A stretch of DNA of 34,743 bases. Source: Paracoccaceae bacterium (GTDB lineage: Bacteria; Pseudomonadota; Alphaproteobacteria; Rhodobacterales; Rhodobacteraceae). Positions 1 to 9,169 of the stretch are shown piece after piece. How positions within the stretch are numbered: position 1 is the stretch's first letter; each line of letters begins with the position of its first letter. Location: positions 1 to 34,743 of the forward strand of contig JACSRN010000046.1 in assembly GCA_014879735.1 (NCBI GenBank). The letters are read 5' to 3'. Under the pieces are notes generated by a model. The model saw only the letters and a list, made by a program, of their open reading frames with translations, ran no database searches and was not told the origin of the DNA. A program made the translations under genes and the position numbers.

Positions 1-181
1 GGGCTTGCCGCAGATCGTGTGAAGACGGATCGGCGGCACCCGGCGGATCGGTCTGGCCGGCCGGGGTGCGGCCGCATCGACCCACCCCGCCCCTCGCCTC
101 TGAGCCGCGTTCCCATCGCGCAGCGCGATCGTCGTGATCTTCACGGTCCGGGGATCCTGGCGCCCGGCCCGACCGCTGCCC
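1..181. other. Window-edge stretch, no supportable gene
   Basis: This is the region downstream of the dacB stop codon. A plus-strand frame entering from the left edge closes at a TGA at 20-22, so a convergent gene might end here, but only a few codons are visible and nothing can be identified. The DNA around 35-85 is rich in CCGG-type inverted repeats and may form a hairpin. No promoter or RNA gene was recognised. Confidence 0.3.
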
Positions 182-1654
182 TCAGGCATAAAGCCCGGCC
201 CAGCGGGCGATCAGTTGTCCCTGCAGCCGGCGCGACCGCTTGACCCAGGCCGCCGCACCGGGCGGATTCTCCCGGTCGGCCAGCGGCACGGCATCGCGGC
301 GCGCCGGATCGCCGGTGAAGATGGCGAAGACCATGGCCCGCCCACCCGGCGGATCGATATGGCCGGCAAGCCCGGAGACGAAGTTCAGCGTCCCGGTCTT
401 GGCCACGACCTTCACCGGATGGCCCTCGATCACCTTACCCGCCTCGTCCCGCATGCCCACCTCGCGCAGCAGCGGCTTCAGCCCCGGCCCCGCACCCGCA
501 CGCCCGGCCCCAGCCAGGACAGCCACCATATCCGCGGCCGAGATGCGCGAGCCGCCGCCCAGGCCGGAATGGTCGGCAAACCGCGCCGTCACCCCGAAAG
601 CGGCATCCAGCCAATCCGACATTGCCCCGGCCGAAGCCGCAAGATCGCCCCGGCCGCTGGCCGCAAGCCCGATGCATTCGGCGGTCAGATTGGTGGAATA
701 CTTCAGCATCGCCCGCAGCACCTCGGGCAGCGGGTCGCTTTCCACCCGGCCGATCTCGGCACCCGGCGGCAATGTCGCCACGGGCTCTGCCGCGGGCAGC
801 CGGATGCCCTGCGCGGCGGCCAGCGTTCCAAAGACCTCGGCCAGATACAACCCCGGCCGGCGCACCGGCAGCCAGCGCGACCCGCCCTTGCCCAGCGCGG
901 CCGAGGCCACCGTCCAGTCCTCTTCACCGGCGCCGACCTCATGGGTGAACAGCGGTGCCTCGCGCCGGGCAACCCGCATGCGCACCATGTCCACGGCCGG
1001 CACGAATCGCTCGCCCCGGGCATCCATCGCCAGTTTCCAGTCGGATCCGGCCTTCCTCCACTCGAAATGCACGCGGTTGAAATTCAGGTTCAGGCCGGAA
1101 ATCGCCGGGTTATACCCCACATGATCGGGTTGCTCTTCCGAGACGCGGGCCAGTTGCGGCAGCGCGCCCTCCCAGAACAGGAACCGGCCCGTTGCCCCCT
1201 GCAGCCCGCGCTGGCGCAGGCGCTGCACCAGATCGCCCAACTGGTCGGTCTGCAATGTCGGGTCGCCGCCACCGGCCAGCACCAGATCGCCCTGCACGAT
1301 GCCATCCTGCAACGGCCCCGTCGCCAGCACCCGCGTCAGGAAGCGCCGCCCGGCGCCCAGCTTTTCCAGCGCATAAAGCGTCGTCAGCGATTTCGCCACC
1401 GAGGCGGGCGGCATCGGCGTCAGGGCGTCGCGCGCCTCGAGCGCCGAGCCCGTCGCCGCATCGGCCACGACATAGGCAACGGTCCCGGTCAGTTTGGCCG
1501 CCGCCACCAGTGCCGCGGCATCCGCCACCGCCGGCGCCCCGGCGCTGCGGCCGCCGCGTGGCATTGGCCGCGGCGATGTCGCCATCACCTCGGCCAGGGC
1601 CGGCGCCGCCACCCCCGCGAGAAGCCCACCCAGAATGAAACGCCGCGTGATCAA
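182..1654 (-). CDS. dacB: D-alanyl-D-alanine carboxypeptidase / PBP4-type endopeptidase (peptidase S13)
   Basis: Low-molecular-weight penicillin-binding protein that trims or cross-cuts peptidoglycan peptides in the periplasm. All three active-site motifs of the serine transferase fold are visible in 490 residues: SVAK (Ser85-Lys88), STN (320-322) and KTG (419-421). Between the first two lies the long insert typical of the S13 family. A TTG start at 1652-1654 is preferred because it follows a GGGGGAC ribosome site and gives a clean signal peptide (MITRRFILGGLLAGVAAPA, with a twin-arginine-like RRF) ending near AlaLeuAla. A start upstream at 1720 would add 22 residues before the signal peptide. 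nadD lies just upstream on the same strand. The family call is firm; endopeptidase versus carboxypeptidase preference cannot be read from sequence. Confidence 0.92.
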   Translation of the reverse strand: MITRRFILGGLLAGVAAPALAEVMATSPRPMPRGGRSAGAPAVADAAALVAAAKLTGTVAYVVADAATGSALEARDALTPMPPASVAKSLTTLYALEKLGAGRRFLTRVLATGPLQDGIVQGDLVLAGGGDPTLQTDQLGDLVQRLRQRGLQGATGRFLFWEGALPQLARVSEEQPDHVGYNPAISGLNLNFNRVHFEWRKAGSDWKLAMDARGERFVPAVDMVRMRVARREAPLFTHEVGAGEEDWTVASAALGKGGSRWLPVRRPGLYLAEVFGTLAAAQGIRLPAAEPVATLPPGAEIGRVESDPLPEVLRAMLKYSTNLTAECIGLAASGRGDLAASAGAMSDWLDAAFGVTARFADHSGLGGGSRISAADMVAVLAGAGRAGAGPGLKPLLREVGMRDEAGKVIEGHPVKVVAKTGTLNFVSGLAGHIDPPGGRAMVFAIFTGDPARRDAVPLADRENPPGAAAWVKRSRRLQGQLIARWAGLYA

Positions 1655-1750
1655 GGCCCGTCCCCCAACAGGTTCCCCCTCGGCATAGCCCGAAATCCGG
1701 GGGAAAGGCCAGTCACGCAACCTCGACCCGGCCGTCTTCCGCAGGGCCGG

Positions 1751-2425
1751 TCAGGGGGTGGCAGCGCCCCCGGGCCGTGCCGCGGCCCGGGCCACCTTGG
1801 CCGCCCCGGCCTTTGCCGCTGCAGGCCGCCGGCCGCGCCATTCGCCCCGGGCACGGATCGCGCTGGACGAGGCGGCGTTCATCGGCACATTGACGAAGAC
1901 CCAGGCCGGCGGCTTGCGGCGGCCGAGCGTCTCTCCCCGGCCGACGCGATTGCCGGCGAAGACCTGCGCGGCCACCGACCGCCGCGCGGCAAGCCCTGCG
2001 CCCGGCCGCGCCAGAACGCCCACCGGCACCCGCGCCATGATCTCGCGCCAGCGGTCCCAGCGATGAAACTGCGCCAGATTGTCGGCACCCATCAGCCAGA
2101 CGAAGGTGACGCCGGGATACAGCGCCTGCAGCCGCGCGATGGTGTCGGCCGTGTAGCGGGTGTGAAGCCGCGCCTCCAGATCGGTCACGACCACCCGCGG
2201 ATCGCGCATCAGCGCCCGCGCCCGGGCGATGCGGTCGGCCATCGGTGCGGGCTGGCGGGCCTTCAGCGGGTTTCCGGGGCTGACCAGCCACCACACCCGG
2301 TCAAGCCGCATCCGCTTCAGCGCCTCGCGGGTGATGTGGACATGGCCTTCATGCGCGGGATCGAACGACCCGCCCAGCAGGCCGATCACCATCCCGGGCC
2401 GGGCCGTGGGAAACCCCTGTCGCAT
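1751..2425 (-). CDS. nadD: Nicotinate-nucleotide adenylyltransferase
   Basis: Transfers AMP from ATP to nicotinate mononucleotide, the penultimate step of NAD synthesis, in the cytoplasm. The 224-residue protein carries the nucleotidyltransferase signature [11 protein letters not shown] (starting at residue 18), the [11 protein letters not shown] segment and a late SSSAIR motif equivalent to the family ISSTxIR. The start at 2425 gives [12 protein letters not shown] before the Rossmann strand, an N-terminus I recall from Rhodobacterales NadD proteins; an internal ATG at 2392 is a possible alternative. The C-terminal tail is Ala/Gly-rich. It lies about 100 bases upstream of dacB on the same strand and diverges from ettA across a 217-bp gap. 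Confidence 0.93.
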   Translation of the reverse strand: MRQGFPTARPGMVIGLLGGSFDPAHEGHVHITREALKRMRLDRVWWLVSPGNPLKARQPAPMADRIARARALMRDPRVVVTDLEARLHTRYTADTIARLQALYPGVTFVWLMGADNLAQFHRWDRWREIMARVPVGVLARPGAGLAARRSVAAQVFAGNRVGRGETLGRRKPPAWVFVNVPMNAASSSAIRARGEWRGRRPAAAKAGAAKVARAAARPGGAATP

Positions 2426-2584
2426 CCTGTCCCGGCCCCTTTTGCGGTTTCCCGCCCCTTTTCAGGATGCCGCGGCGCGGAAGTCAATCCACCGGCGGCA
2501 CGGCGCCGGCGCAAATCCCCGGGGGGACCCGGACCTGCCGGAATCCTGCACGCATTTTGCGCCGCCGGCCTGCCCGCCGGTTTG

Positions 2585-2613
2585 TTGCCCTTCGGCCGCC
2601 GAACGGCTACACA
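2585..2613 (+). promoter_or_regulatory. Candidate sigma-70-like promoter for ettA
   Basis: TTGCCC at 2585-2590 is followed after 17 bases by TACACA at 2608-2613, about 30 bases before the ettA ATG. The -35 fits and the -10 is weak (3 of 6). This is position-based inference only. Confidence 0.3.
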
Positions 2614-2642
2614 CGCGCCAACCCGCGACATGGAGTTACCGG

Positions 2643-4298
2643 ATGGCCAGCTATCAGTATGTCTACCACATGGACGGCGTCTCCAAGACCTATCCGGGCG
2701 GCAAGAAGGTGTTCGAGAACATCCGCCTGAACTTTCTGCCCGGGGTGAAGATCGGTGTCGTCGGCGTCAACGGTTCGGGCAAATCCTCGCTGATGCGGGT
2801 GATGGCCGGGATGGACAAGGATTTCACCGGCGAGGCCTGGGCCGCGAAAGAGGCCACCGTCGGCTACCTGTCGCAGGAACCCGAACTCGACCCGCAACTG
2901 AACGTGCGCGGCAATGTGATGGAAGGCGTGAAGGCCAAGCAGGCCAAGCTGGACCGTTACAACGAGCTGGCGATGAACTATTCGGACGAGACCGCCGACG
3001 AAATGGCGCGGCTTCAGGATGAGATCGACGCCGAAAACCTGTGGGATCTGGACAGCCAGGTCGATGTGGCGATGGAGGCGTTGCGCTGCCCGCCCGATGA
3101 CGCGCAGGTCGACACGTTGTCAGGGGGCGAACGGCGCCGGGTGGCACTGTGCAAGCTGCTGCTTGAGGCGCCTGACATGCTGCTTCTGGACGAACCGACC
3201 AACCACCTTGATGCCGAAACCATCGCCTGGCTGCAAAAGCACCTGATCGAGTACAAGGGCACCATCCTGATCGTCACCCACGACCGCTATTTCCTGGATG
3301 ACATCACCGGCTGGATCCTGGAACTGGACCGGGGCCGCGGCATTCCCTACGAGGGCAATTATTCCGCCTGGCTGGAGCAGAAGGCCAAGCGGCTGGCGCA
3401 GGAAGCCCGCGAAGACCGCGCCAAGCAGAAGGTGCTGGAGCGCGAGCTGGATTGGATCCGCGCCGGCGCCAAGGCCCGGCAGGCCAAGCAGAAGGCCCGG
3501 ATCAACGCCTATGAGGAAATGGCCTCGAAATCGGAACGCGAGAAGATTTCCTCGGCCCAGATCATCATCCCCAATGGCCCGCGGCTTGGCGGCAAGGTGA
3601 TCGAGATCGAGGCGTTGGCCAAGCATTACGGCGACAAGCAGTTGATCGAAGGCCTGACCTTCGCCCTGCCGCCGGGTGGCATCGTCGGCGTGATCGGGCC
3701 GAACGGCGCCGGCAAGTCGACGCTGTTTCGCATGCTGACCGGGGCCGAGGCGCCCGATGCCGGCGCAATCACCATGGGCGACACGGTGAAGCTGGCCTAT
3801 GTCGACCAGTCGCGCGATGCGCTGGATGCCAACAAGACCGTGTGGGAAGAAATCTCGGACGGGCTGGAGGTGCTGGAACTGGGCGATGCCACGATGAACA
3901 GCCGCGCCTATTGCGGGGCCTTCAACTTCAAGGGTGGCGACCAGCAGAAGAAGGTCGGTCTTCTGTCGGGGGGGGAGCGCAACCGCGTCCACCTGGCCAA
4001 GCTGCTGAAATCCGGCGGCAATGTCCTTCTGCTTGACGAGCCGACCAACGATCTGGACGTGGAAACCCTGCAAGCGCTGGAGGCGGCGCTGGAGGATTTT
4101 GCCGGTTGCGCGGTGATCATTTCCCACGACCGCTTCTTCCTCGACCGGCTTTGCACCCATATCCTCGCCTTCGAGGGCGATGCCCATGTCGAATGGTTCG
4201 AAGGCAATTTCGAAGCCTATGAGGATGACAAGGTGCGCCGCCTCGGGCCGGATTCGATCGAACCGAAACGGGTGAAATACAAGAAATTTTCCCGCTAA
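2643..4298 (+). CDS. ettA: Energy-dependent translational throttle protein EttA (ABC-F)
   Basis: Soluble ABC-F ATPase that binds the ribosomal E site and gates the first peptide bond according to the ATP/ADP ratio. Its 551 residues match the usual EttA length of about 555. Two ABC cassettes are visible. The first has Walker A GVNGSGKSS, signature LSGGERRR and Walker B LLLLDEPTNHLD. The second has GPNGAGKST, LSGGERNR and LLLLDEPTNDLD. The EttA arm is present as an acidic helical insertion in the first cassette, and a basic linker (EDRAKQKVLERELDWIRAGA) joins the two. There is no transmembrane segment, which argues against an exporter. The ATG is preceded by GGAG within ATGGAGTTACCGG. A hairpin terminator follows directly. 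Confidence 0.95.
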   Translation: MASYQYVYHMDGVSKTYPGGKKVFENIRLNFLPGVKIGVVGVNGSGKSSLMRVMAGMDKDFTGEAWAAKEATVGYLSQEPELDPQLNVRGNVMEGVKAKQAKLDRYNELAMNYSDETADEMARLQDEIDAENLWDLDSQVDVAMEALRCPPDDAQVDTLSGGERRRVALCKLLLEAPDMLLLDEPTNHLDAETIAWLQKHLIEYKGTILIVTHDRYFLDDITGWILELDRGRGIPYEGNYSAWLEQKAKRLAQEAREDRAKQKVLERELDWIRAGAKARQAKQKARINAYEEMASKSEREKISSAQIIIPNGPRLGGKVIEIEALAKHYGDKQLIEGLTFALPPGGIVGVIGPNGAGKSTLFRMLTGAEAPDAGAITMGDTVKLAYVDQSRDALDANKTVWEEISDGLEVLELGDATMNSRAYCGAFNFKGGDQQKKVGLLSGGERNRVHLAKLLKSGGNVLLLDEPTNDLDVETLQALEAALEDFAGCAVIISHDRFFLDRLCTHILAFEGDAHVEWFEGNFEAYEDDKVRRLGPDSIEPKRVKYKKFSR

Positions 4299-4306
4299 CG
4301 CTGACG

Positions 4307-4330
4307 GGGGCCGCCCCGCGCGGCCCCTTT
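4307..4330 (+). terminator. Intrinsic terminator of ettA
   Basis: A 7-bp stem GGGGCCG (4307-4313) pairs with CGGCCCC (4321-4327) around a 7-base loop and is followed by TTT. It starts 9 bases after the ettA stop codon. The U tract is short, as is common in GC-rich genomes. Confidence 0.65.
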
Positions 4331-4477
4331 CGCCCGTTGCGCCCGTTGTGTGCCGCGGTTGTGCCCGGGCGCAGAACCGGCGCGGCGCGGGCGTAGCAAC
4401 GAAGGCCTGCCGGCCGGCCACCTCCAGCCGCTGCCGCCGCCTCCAATATTCGGATATCAGGCTGTCTGCCGCGGTGG

Positions 4478-4517
4478 CCCCGGCGTGGTCCTGGGGTGGC
4501 CCCAGGATGGGCCGGGG
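4478..4517 (-). terminator. Two-tier hairpin directly after the mscS stop codon
   Basis: The outer arms CCCCGGC (4478-4484) and GCCGGGG (4511-4517) enclose inner arms CCTGGGG (4490-4496) and CCCCAGG (4500-4506), giving 14 GC-rich pairs within 40 bases. It begins one base past the mscS stop codon. No U tract follows on the minus strand, so it could be a U-less terminator or an mRNA-protecting 3' structure. It could also act as a bidirectional barrier between convergent ettA and mscS. Confidence 0.5.
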
Positions 4518-4518
4518 T

Positions 4519-5703
4519 TCAGCCCGCGGCAGGCTTTTCCTGCGCGGCCGAGGCGGGAAAGATCTCGGTCCCGGCCGGCAGCGATTCGACATAGACCGAC
4601 TGGCTGGGGAAGGCGAAGCCCGATCCGACATCCGAAACCAGCGTCCTGATGAAGAAGGCGAGATCCTCCGTGGTCTTCAGCGAGGTTCCCCAGTCGGTCG
4701 TCGCGGTAAAGCAGTAAAGCATCAGGTTGATCGACGAGGCGCCGAAACTGTCGACCCGGACGAAGATCGAGGCGTCGGGCGGCTGCAGGTAATCGGCATT
4801 TCCCGTCAGATGCGCCAGAATCCCGTCGCGGATCTGCTGCAACTGGGCATTCGTCGTTTCGTAGGTCAGGCCGATCACCCAGGAGATGCGATAGCTTCGC
4901 ATCTGCGTGTAGTTGATCACCGGATTGTCCGACAGCGCAGAGTTCGGCACGAAGACCGGCGCGCTGTCGAACTGGCGTACCCGCGTGGTGCGCAGGCCGA
5001 TCATCTCGACCGTGCCCTCGACCACGCCATCGGCCTTGATCCAGTCGCCGTTCTGGAACCGTTTTTCGCCGATGATGAACATGCCCGCGATCATGTTCTT
5101 GAACACATCCTGCGCGCCAAGCGCCACCGCCGCGCCGAAAAGACCCAGGCCCGCCAGCATGCTGCCGACATGGATGCCCCAGATTTCAAGGACCGCCGCA
5201 AGGCCCAGCGCGGCGGCAAGAACCCGCCCGGCCCTGATGCCCCAGTCGACGATCACCCCCGCGGCGCCCGGCGAATGCCCGACAAGCGCCCGGGCGGTGG
5301 GGGCGGCCAGACGATAGAGCGCCCAGAACAGGGCCGCCGCCACCAGCGAACGGGTCAGGTTGCTGCCCAGAAGCCGCAGCCGGTCGTTCGTGGTCAGGAA
5401 TTCCGCGGCCAGGAAGATCGCCAGCGCCGGCGGCAGCAGCCGCAATGGCGGTTCGATCGCAACCAGGAACGGCCCGGCACTGCCGTGCCTGCGGTGCAGA
5501 AGGCGGCGGATCTGGCTGACGATCAGCCGGCCGGCCGGCCGGCGCAGCGCAAACGCCGCCGCCAGCAGCAGCAGGGCGCCCACCAGCCGCAACAGATCGT
5601 CATTGATCGCCCCGCTCTGCCAGGCCCGGGCGATAGCGTCCTTCAGCCCGGAAAACGAGATTTCGCCCAGCGTGACATTCATGTCCGACCACCGCTCGCC
5701 CAT
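4519..5703 (-). CDS. MscS-family mechanosensitive ion channel
   Basis: Inner-membrane small-conductance channel-type protein that releases solutes on hypo-osmotic shock. The 394 residues begin with a short N-terminal region and several hydrophobic helices, including LLRLVGALLLLAAAFAL and further segments up to about residue 200. The pore-lining helix and beta domain follow: GLFGAAVALGAQDVFKNMIA, then FQNGDWI and a VEMIGLRTTRVRQFD-type stretch and VPNSALSDNPVINYT, all hallmarks of the family. The C-terminal alpha/beta domain is present. The ATG at 5703 follows GGGGCGA; an in-frame ATG seven codons later (5682) is possible. It lies 74 bases downstream of selC on the same strand but has no functional link to it that I can see. 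Confidence 0.9.
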   Translation of the reverse strand: MGERWSDMNVTLGEISFSGLKDAIARAWQSGAINDDLLRLVGALLLLAAAFALRRPAGRLIVSQIRRLLHRRHGSAGPFLVAIEPPLRLLPPALAIFLAAEFLTTNDRLRLLGSNLTRSLVAAALFWALYRLAAPTARALVGHSPGAAGVIVDWGIRAGRVLAAALGLAAVLEIWGIHVGSMLAGLGLFGAAVALGAQDVFKNMIAGMFIIGEKRFQNGDWIKADGVVEGTVEMIGLRTTRVRQFDSAPVFVPNSALSDNPVINYTQMRSYRISWVIGLTYETTNAQLQQIRDGILAHLTGNADYLQPPDASIFVRVDSFGASSINLMLYCFTATTDWGTSLKTTEDLAFFIRTLVSDVGSGFAFPSQSVYVESLPAGTEIFPASAAQEKPAAG

Positions 5704-5777
5704 TCGCCCCGGTCTATCCGGGTCGCGCGGGCCGGTGCAAGGGCCGTCACGGCAGCAGCCGGATCTGCGGCAGGGCG

Positions 5778-5870
5778 CGAAAGGGAATGGGAGTCGAACC
5801 CACCCGGGACAGGCTGACTGCCCCGACCGGAGTTGAAGTCCGGCCGCCCCACCGGGGACGCTTCCCTTCC
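5778..5870 (-). tRNA. selC: tRNA-Sec (anticodon UCA)
   Basis: Selenocysteine tRNA that reads UGA. The 93-nt sequence aligns with E. coli selC as I recall it. The acceptor stem has 8 bp (GGAAGGGA with TCCCTTTC, one G-U). The D region matches (AGCGTCCCCGGTGGGGCGGC), followed by anticodon stem-loop CCGG-ACTTCAAC-TCCGG carrying TCA, a long variable arm and a T arm GGGTTCGACTCCC. The discriminator is G and CCA is not encoded (CGCC follows). The mature 5' end is the base directly after the selB stop codon (5871-5873), so the tRNA appears to be cut from the end of the fdn-sel transcript. A separate promoter inside selB cannot be excluded. Confidence 0.95.
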
Positions 5871-7796
5871 TCAGGGGCCGAACTGGTCGGCGCGCAGGGG
5901 GTTTATGCGGCGGCGGTCGCCGCGACGCAAGGTCACGCGATGGCGGTCGAGGAACTCCAGGATCTGGATGGCCACCTTGCGGCCGTTCTGCAGCCGGTCG
6001 CGAAAGGCCGCCGCCAGGAACCAGCCGTCCGGCGCCTGCGCCGACAGCGCGGCGGCCAGGGCAGCCATCTCGGCGGTGACGGCGCGGGCGAAGAAATGAT
6101 CCGGCGCAATCTGGTCGGTCCGGCCCAGCCGCTGGCTCAGCCGCAGGACATGGCGCACCTCCGCCTCTGGGCGGTCCAGGGCACTGGCGAAATCGCGCAC
6201 CCGCGGCGGGCGGAAGCGGTCCGCCCCGGTCAGCCCGGGCCAGATCCGGGCAAGCAGCGCCTCTTCCGCCGGCGCGAGGCGGATCTCATGGCCGGGAAGG
6301 CGCAGGAAGGCACCGTCAGGCACAATGCGGCCAGCCGCCGCCCAGTCGTGCAACAGCGCCAGGAAGGGGTCTTTCGGCAGGCGCAGGTCCAGGCCTTGCC
6401 GCAGCCGGTCGCGCGCCATGCCGAACAGATCGGGGTTGGCTGCGTGAAAATCCGCCAGCACAGCCTCGGCCTCGGCGCAGAGCGCGGCCACCGCCGTGGC
6501 GGACAGCGCAAGACCCGCCCGCTCCACGCCCCCAACCGCGGCAAGAAGTGCCGGCCCCTCGCCGTCCGCCAGCACCCGGTCGCGCAGGAAGTCGCCCAGG
6601 GGCACCGGACCGACCGCCAGCATCCCGGCCAGCGCGGCGGCCGGCTCCTCCCGTGCCGCCGCCGCCAGATGGGCCAGCCGTGCCGGGCTGCGCCGCCGCC
6701 GCGCGGGCGGGCGCAGGTCAAGAAATCGGCCGCCGCCCAGCGTCCGCCCGGCCGCCGGATCGCGCAGCAGGAAGCGGTCGCCCACCGCGACGGCAACCGG
6801 CCGATCGAGCACCAGCTGCACCAGCTGCACCAGTTGCACCGCCGCCGCCGGCCCGGCTGTTTCCGCCGCCTCGGCCAATGCCACCACCTGCGCACCCGCC
6901 TCGGCCGCATGGCAGTGCAGCCGCACCGCAAAGCGCCCGCCCGTCAACTTCGGTTCCGGTGCAAGAAGGCGCAGCGTGGCGTCGATCCGCGCGGTCGGCG
7001 CATGCAGCGCCGGGCTTTGCGCCACATCGCCGCGCCGGATGGCGGTCCTGCCGATCCCCTCGCCAACAAGGTTCAGCGCACAGCGCTGGCCGGCGCGCGC
7101 CTCGTCGGCGGGGCGGTTCTGGGCATGCAGCCCGCGCACCCGCGCCGCCAGCCCCGCCGGGCCGATCGTCACCGTATCGCCCGGGCGGATGCGGCCGGAC
7201 AGCACCGTGCCCGTCACCACAGTGCCGGCCCCGGTCAGGGAGAAGGCGCGATCGATCACCAGGCGAAACGGCCCCGCAGCCGGGCGGGGCGGCGTTTCCG
7301 CCTCGGCCCGGACCAAAGCGCCGCGCAGGGCATCGATCCCCTCGCCGGTCCGCGACGATACCGCGATCACCGGCGCATCCGCCAGCGCCGTGCCCGCCAG
7401 AAGCGCCGCAATCGCCGCCGTCACCGCGGCGCGGCGCGCCGGATCGGCCAGGTCGACCTTGGTCAGCGCGACGATGGCCCGCGTCAGGCCCAGCAGCGAC
7501 AGGATCGCCAGATGCTCGCGCGTCTGCGGCATAACCCCGTCGTCGGCCGCCACCACCAGAAGGGCCAGGTCGATCCCGCCCGCCCCCGCGACCATGGTAT
7601 GGATCAGGCGCTCATGCCCCGGCACGTCGACGAAGCCCGTCACCTGGCCGCCGCCCAGATCGGCATAGGCGAAGCCGAGGTCGAGCGTGATGCCGCGGGC
7701 CTTTTCCTCGGGCAGGCGGTCGGCATCGATTCCGGTCAGCGCCTTGACCAGGGCCGTCTTGCCGTGGTCGATGTGGCCCGCCGTGCCAACGATCAT
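5871..7796 (-). CDS. selB: Selenocysteine-specific elongation factor SelB
   Basis: GTPase that carries Sec-tRNA-Sec to the ribosome at UGA codons marked by a SECIS hairpin. The 641 residues start with a translational-GTPase domain: GHIDHGK (residues 7-13), DVPGHE and TKVD. Beta-barrel domains follow, then a C-terminal half with the winged-helix segments that bind SECIS RNA (for example [20 protein letters not shown] and [23 protein letters not shown]). The ATG overlaps the selA stop codon in an ATGA. A 9-bp tandem repeat (6811-6837) encodes LVQ three times in the barrel region. The C-terminus ends on the base before tRNA-Sec. Confidence 0.96.
   Translation of the reverse strand: MIVGTAGHIDHGKTALVKALTGIDADRLPEEKARGITLDLGFAYADLGGGQVTGFVDVPGHERLIHTMVAGAGGIDLALLVVAADDGVMPQTREHLAILSLLGLTRAIVALTKVDLADPARRAAVTAAIAALLAGTALADAPVIAVSSRTGEGIDALRGALVRAEAETPPRPAAGPFRLVIDRAFSLTGAGTVVTGTVLSGRIRPGDTVTIGPAGLAARVRGLHAQNRPADEARAGQRCALNLVGEGIGRTAIRRGDVAQSPALHAPTARIDATLRLLAPEPKLTGGRFAVRLHCHAAEAGAQVVALAEAAETAGPAAAVQLVQLVQLVLDRPVAVAVGDRFLLRDPAAGRTLGGGRFLDLRPPARRRRSPARLAHLAAAAREEPAAALAGMLAVGPVPLGDFLRDRVLADGEGPALLAAVGGVERAGLALSATAVAALCAEAEAVLADFHAANPDLFGMARDRLRQGLDLRLPKDPFLALLHDWAAAGRIVPDGAFLRLPGHEIRLAPAEEALLARIWPGLTGADRFRPPRVRDFASALDRPEAEVRHVLRLSQRLGRTDQIAPDHFFARAVTAEMAALAAALSAQAPDGWFLAAAFRDRLQNGRKVAIQILEFLDRHRVTLRRGDRRRINPLRADQFGP
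6811..6837 (-). repeat. Three tandem 9-bp repeats inside selB
   Basis: Two exact copies of ACCAGCTGC and a third with one change (ACCAGTTGC) lie end to end on the plus strand. On the coding strand they give three in-frame Leu-Val-Gln units. This looks like replication slippage that kept the frame. Confidence 0.85.
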
Positions 7797-9169
7797 GGCG
7801 CGGTCAGCGTCGCGATCAGATCGGCATCGCTATCGAGGCAGCGCAGGTCAAGGATCAACGCGCCGTCATGGATGCGGCCGATCACCGGTACCGGCCGGTC
7901 GCGCAGCCAGGCTGCCAGCCGGTCCGGCGCATCGCCGCCCGGACCGGTGATCCGCAGCCCCGCGCTGTCCAGCGTATCGACCGGCAGGGCACCCGATCCC
8001 ACCTGCGACCGGCAGGCGCAGAGGCCCACCGCATAACCCATGGGCACAAGGGCCGCCGCCACCTCCGGCAGCAGCCGCGCCGCCTGGCCGGCGATTTCGG
8101 CCGCCGGGCGCGACAGCAGCCGCAGCACCGGCAGCGCCGCGGCCAGCCGGTCGGGGTCGCGGTACAGCGCCAGCGTCGCCTCCAGCGCGGCAATGCGGAT
8201 CTTGTCCAGCCGCAGCGCCCGTTTCAGCGGGTTGCGGTTGATCGCCGCGATCAGATCGGCCCGTCCGGCAATGAAGCCGGCCTGCGGCCCGCCCAGCAGC
8301 TTGTCGCCCGAGAAGGTGACGAGATCGGCGCCCTCGGCCAGGGCTTCGGCCACCGTCGGCTCGGGCTGCAGGCCTTGGCGCGACAGGTCGACCAGCGATC
8401 CCGCCCCCAGGTCGTTCAGCAGCGGCACGCCACCGGCGCGGGCGATGGCGGCAAGACGCTGCGCCGGGACCGCGGCGGTGAAGCCCTCGATCCGGTAGTT
8501 CGATGGATGTACCTTCAGGATCAGCCCGGTGTCGGGGCCGATGGCGCCTTCATAGTCGCGGGGATGGGTGCGGTTGGTGGTGCCCACCTCGACCAGCCGC
8601 ACGCCGGCGCGGGCCATGATGTCTGGCAAGCGGAAGGCGCCGCCGATCTCGATCAGTTCCCCGCGCGAGACGATGACCTCGCGCCCCTGCCCCAGCGTGT
8701 TCAGCGCGATCAGCACGGCCGCGGCATTGTTGTTGACCACCGTTGCATCGGCGGCCCCGGTCAGGCTGCAGATCGTGCCGCGCAGATGGTCGTCACGCTC
8801 GCCCCGCCCGCCGGTCGCTAGGTCGAATTCCAGCGCAAGCGGCGAGACCATGGCCTCGACCGCCGCCGCAACCGCCGTCTCGGCCAGAAGCGCGCGGCCG
8901 AGGTTGGTGTGAAGGACCGTGCCGGTAAGGTTCAGGACCGGGCGCAGCCGCCGCCGCGACAGGGCCGCCAACCGGCCGGACAGCAGCGCCGGCAGTTCCG
9001 CCGCCAGCGCGGCGCCGTCGCCTCCGGCGCGGATCGCCAGCCGCATCTCCTCCAGCGTGGCGCGCAACGCCCCGGCCACCGCGCTGCGGCCATGGCGGGC
9101 GACCAGCGGCCGGCCCCAATCCGAGGTCAGCGCCTGGTCGACCGAAGGCAGCGCGCGGAAATCCGGCAT
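7793..9169 (-). CDS. selA: L-seryl-tRNA(Sec) selenium transferase (Sec synthase)
   Basis: Homo-oligomeric PLP enzyme that converts Ser-tRNA-Sec to Sec-tRNA-Sec with selenophosphate. The 458 residues are close to the E. coli length (463). Recognisable landmarks are [30 protein letters not shown], the substrate-pocket region [14 protein letters not shown] and the PLP lysine Lys290 in [12 protein letters not shown]. The ATG at 9167-9169 shares a base with the fdhE stop codon (TGATG). A TTG one codon upstream is less likely. The stop overlaps the selB ATG. SelD, needed to make selenophosphate, must be encoded elsewhere. Confidence 0.96.
   Translation of the reverse strand: MPDFRALPSVDQALTSDWGRPLVARHGRSAVAGALRATLEEMRLAIRAGGDGAALAAELPALLSGRLAALSRRRLRPVLNLTGTVLHTNLGRALLAETAVAAAVEAMVSPLALEFDLATGGRGERDDHLRGTICSLTGAADATVVNNNAAAVLIALNTLGQGREVIVSRGELIEIGGAFRLPDIMARAGVRLVEVGTTNRTHPRDYEGAIGPDTGLILKVHPSNYRIEGFTAAVPAQRLAAIARAGGVPLLNDLGAGSLVDLSRQGLQPEPTVAEALAEGADLVTFSGDKLLGGPQAGFIAGRADLIAAINRNPLKRALRLDKIRIAALEATLALYRDPDRLAAALPVLRLLSRPAAEIAGQAARLLPEVAAALVPMGYAVGLCACRSQVGSGALPVDTLDSAGLRITGPGGDAPDRLAAWLRDRPVPVIGRIHDGALILDLRCLDSDADLIATLTAP

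Noticed and set aside
134-3022. Very long plus-strand open frame across dacB and nadD, 962 codons
   Set aside because: It is antisense to two clear genes and its translation is low-complexity Arg/Pro/Gly without any family feature; such shadows are usual in GC-rich DNA.
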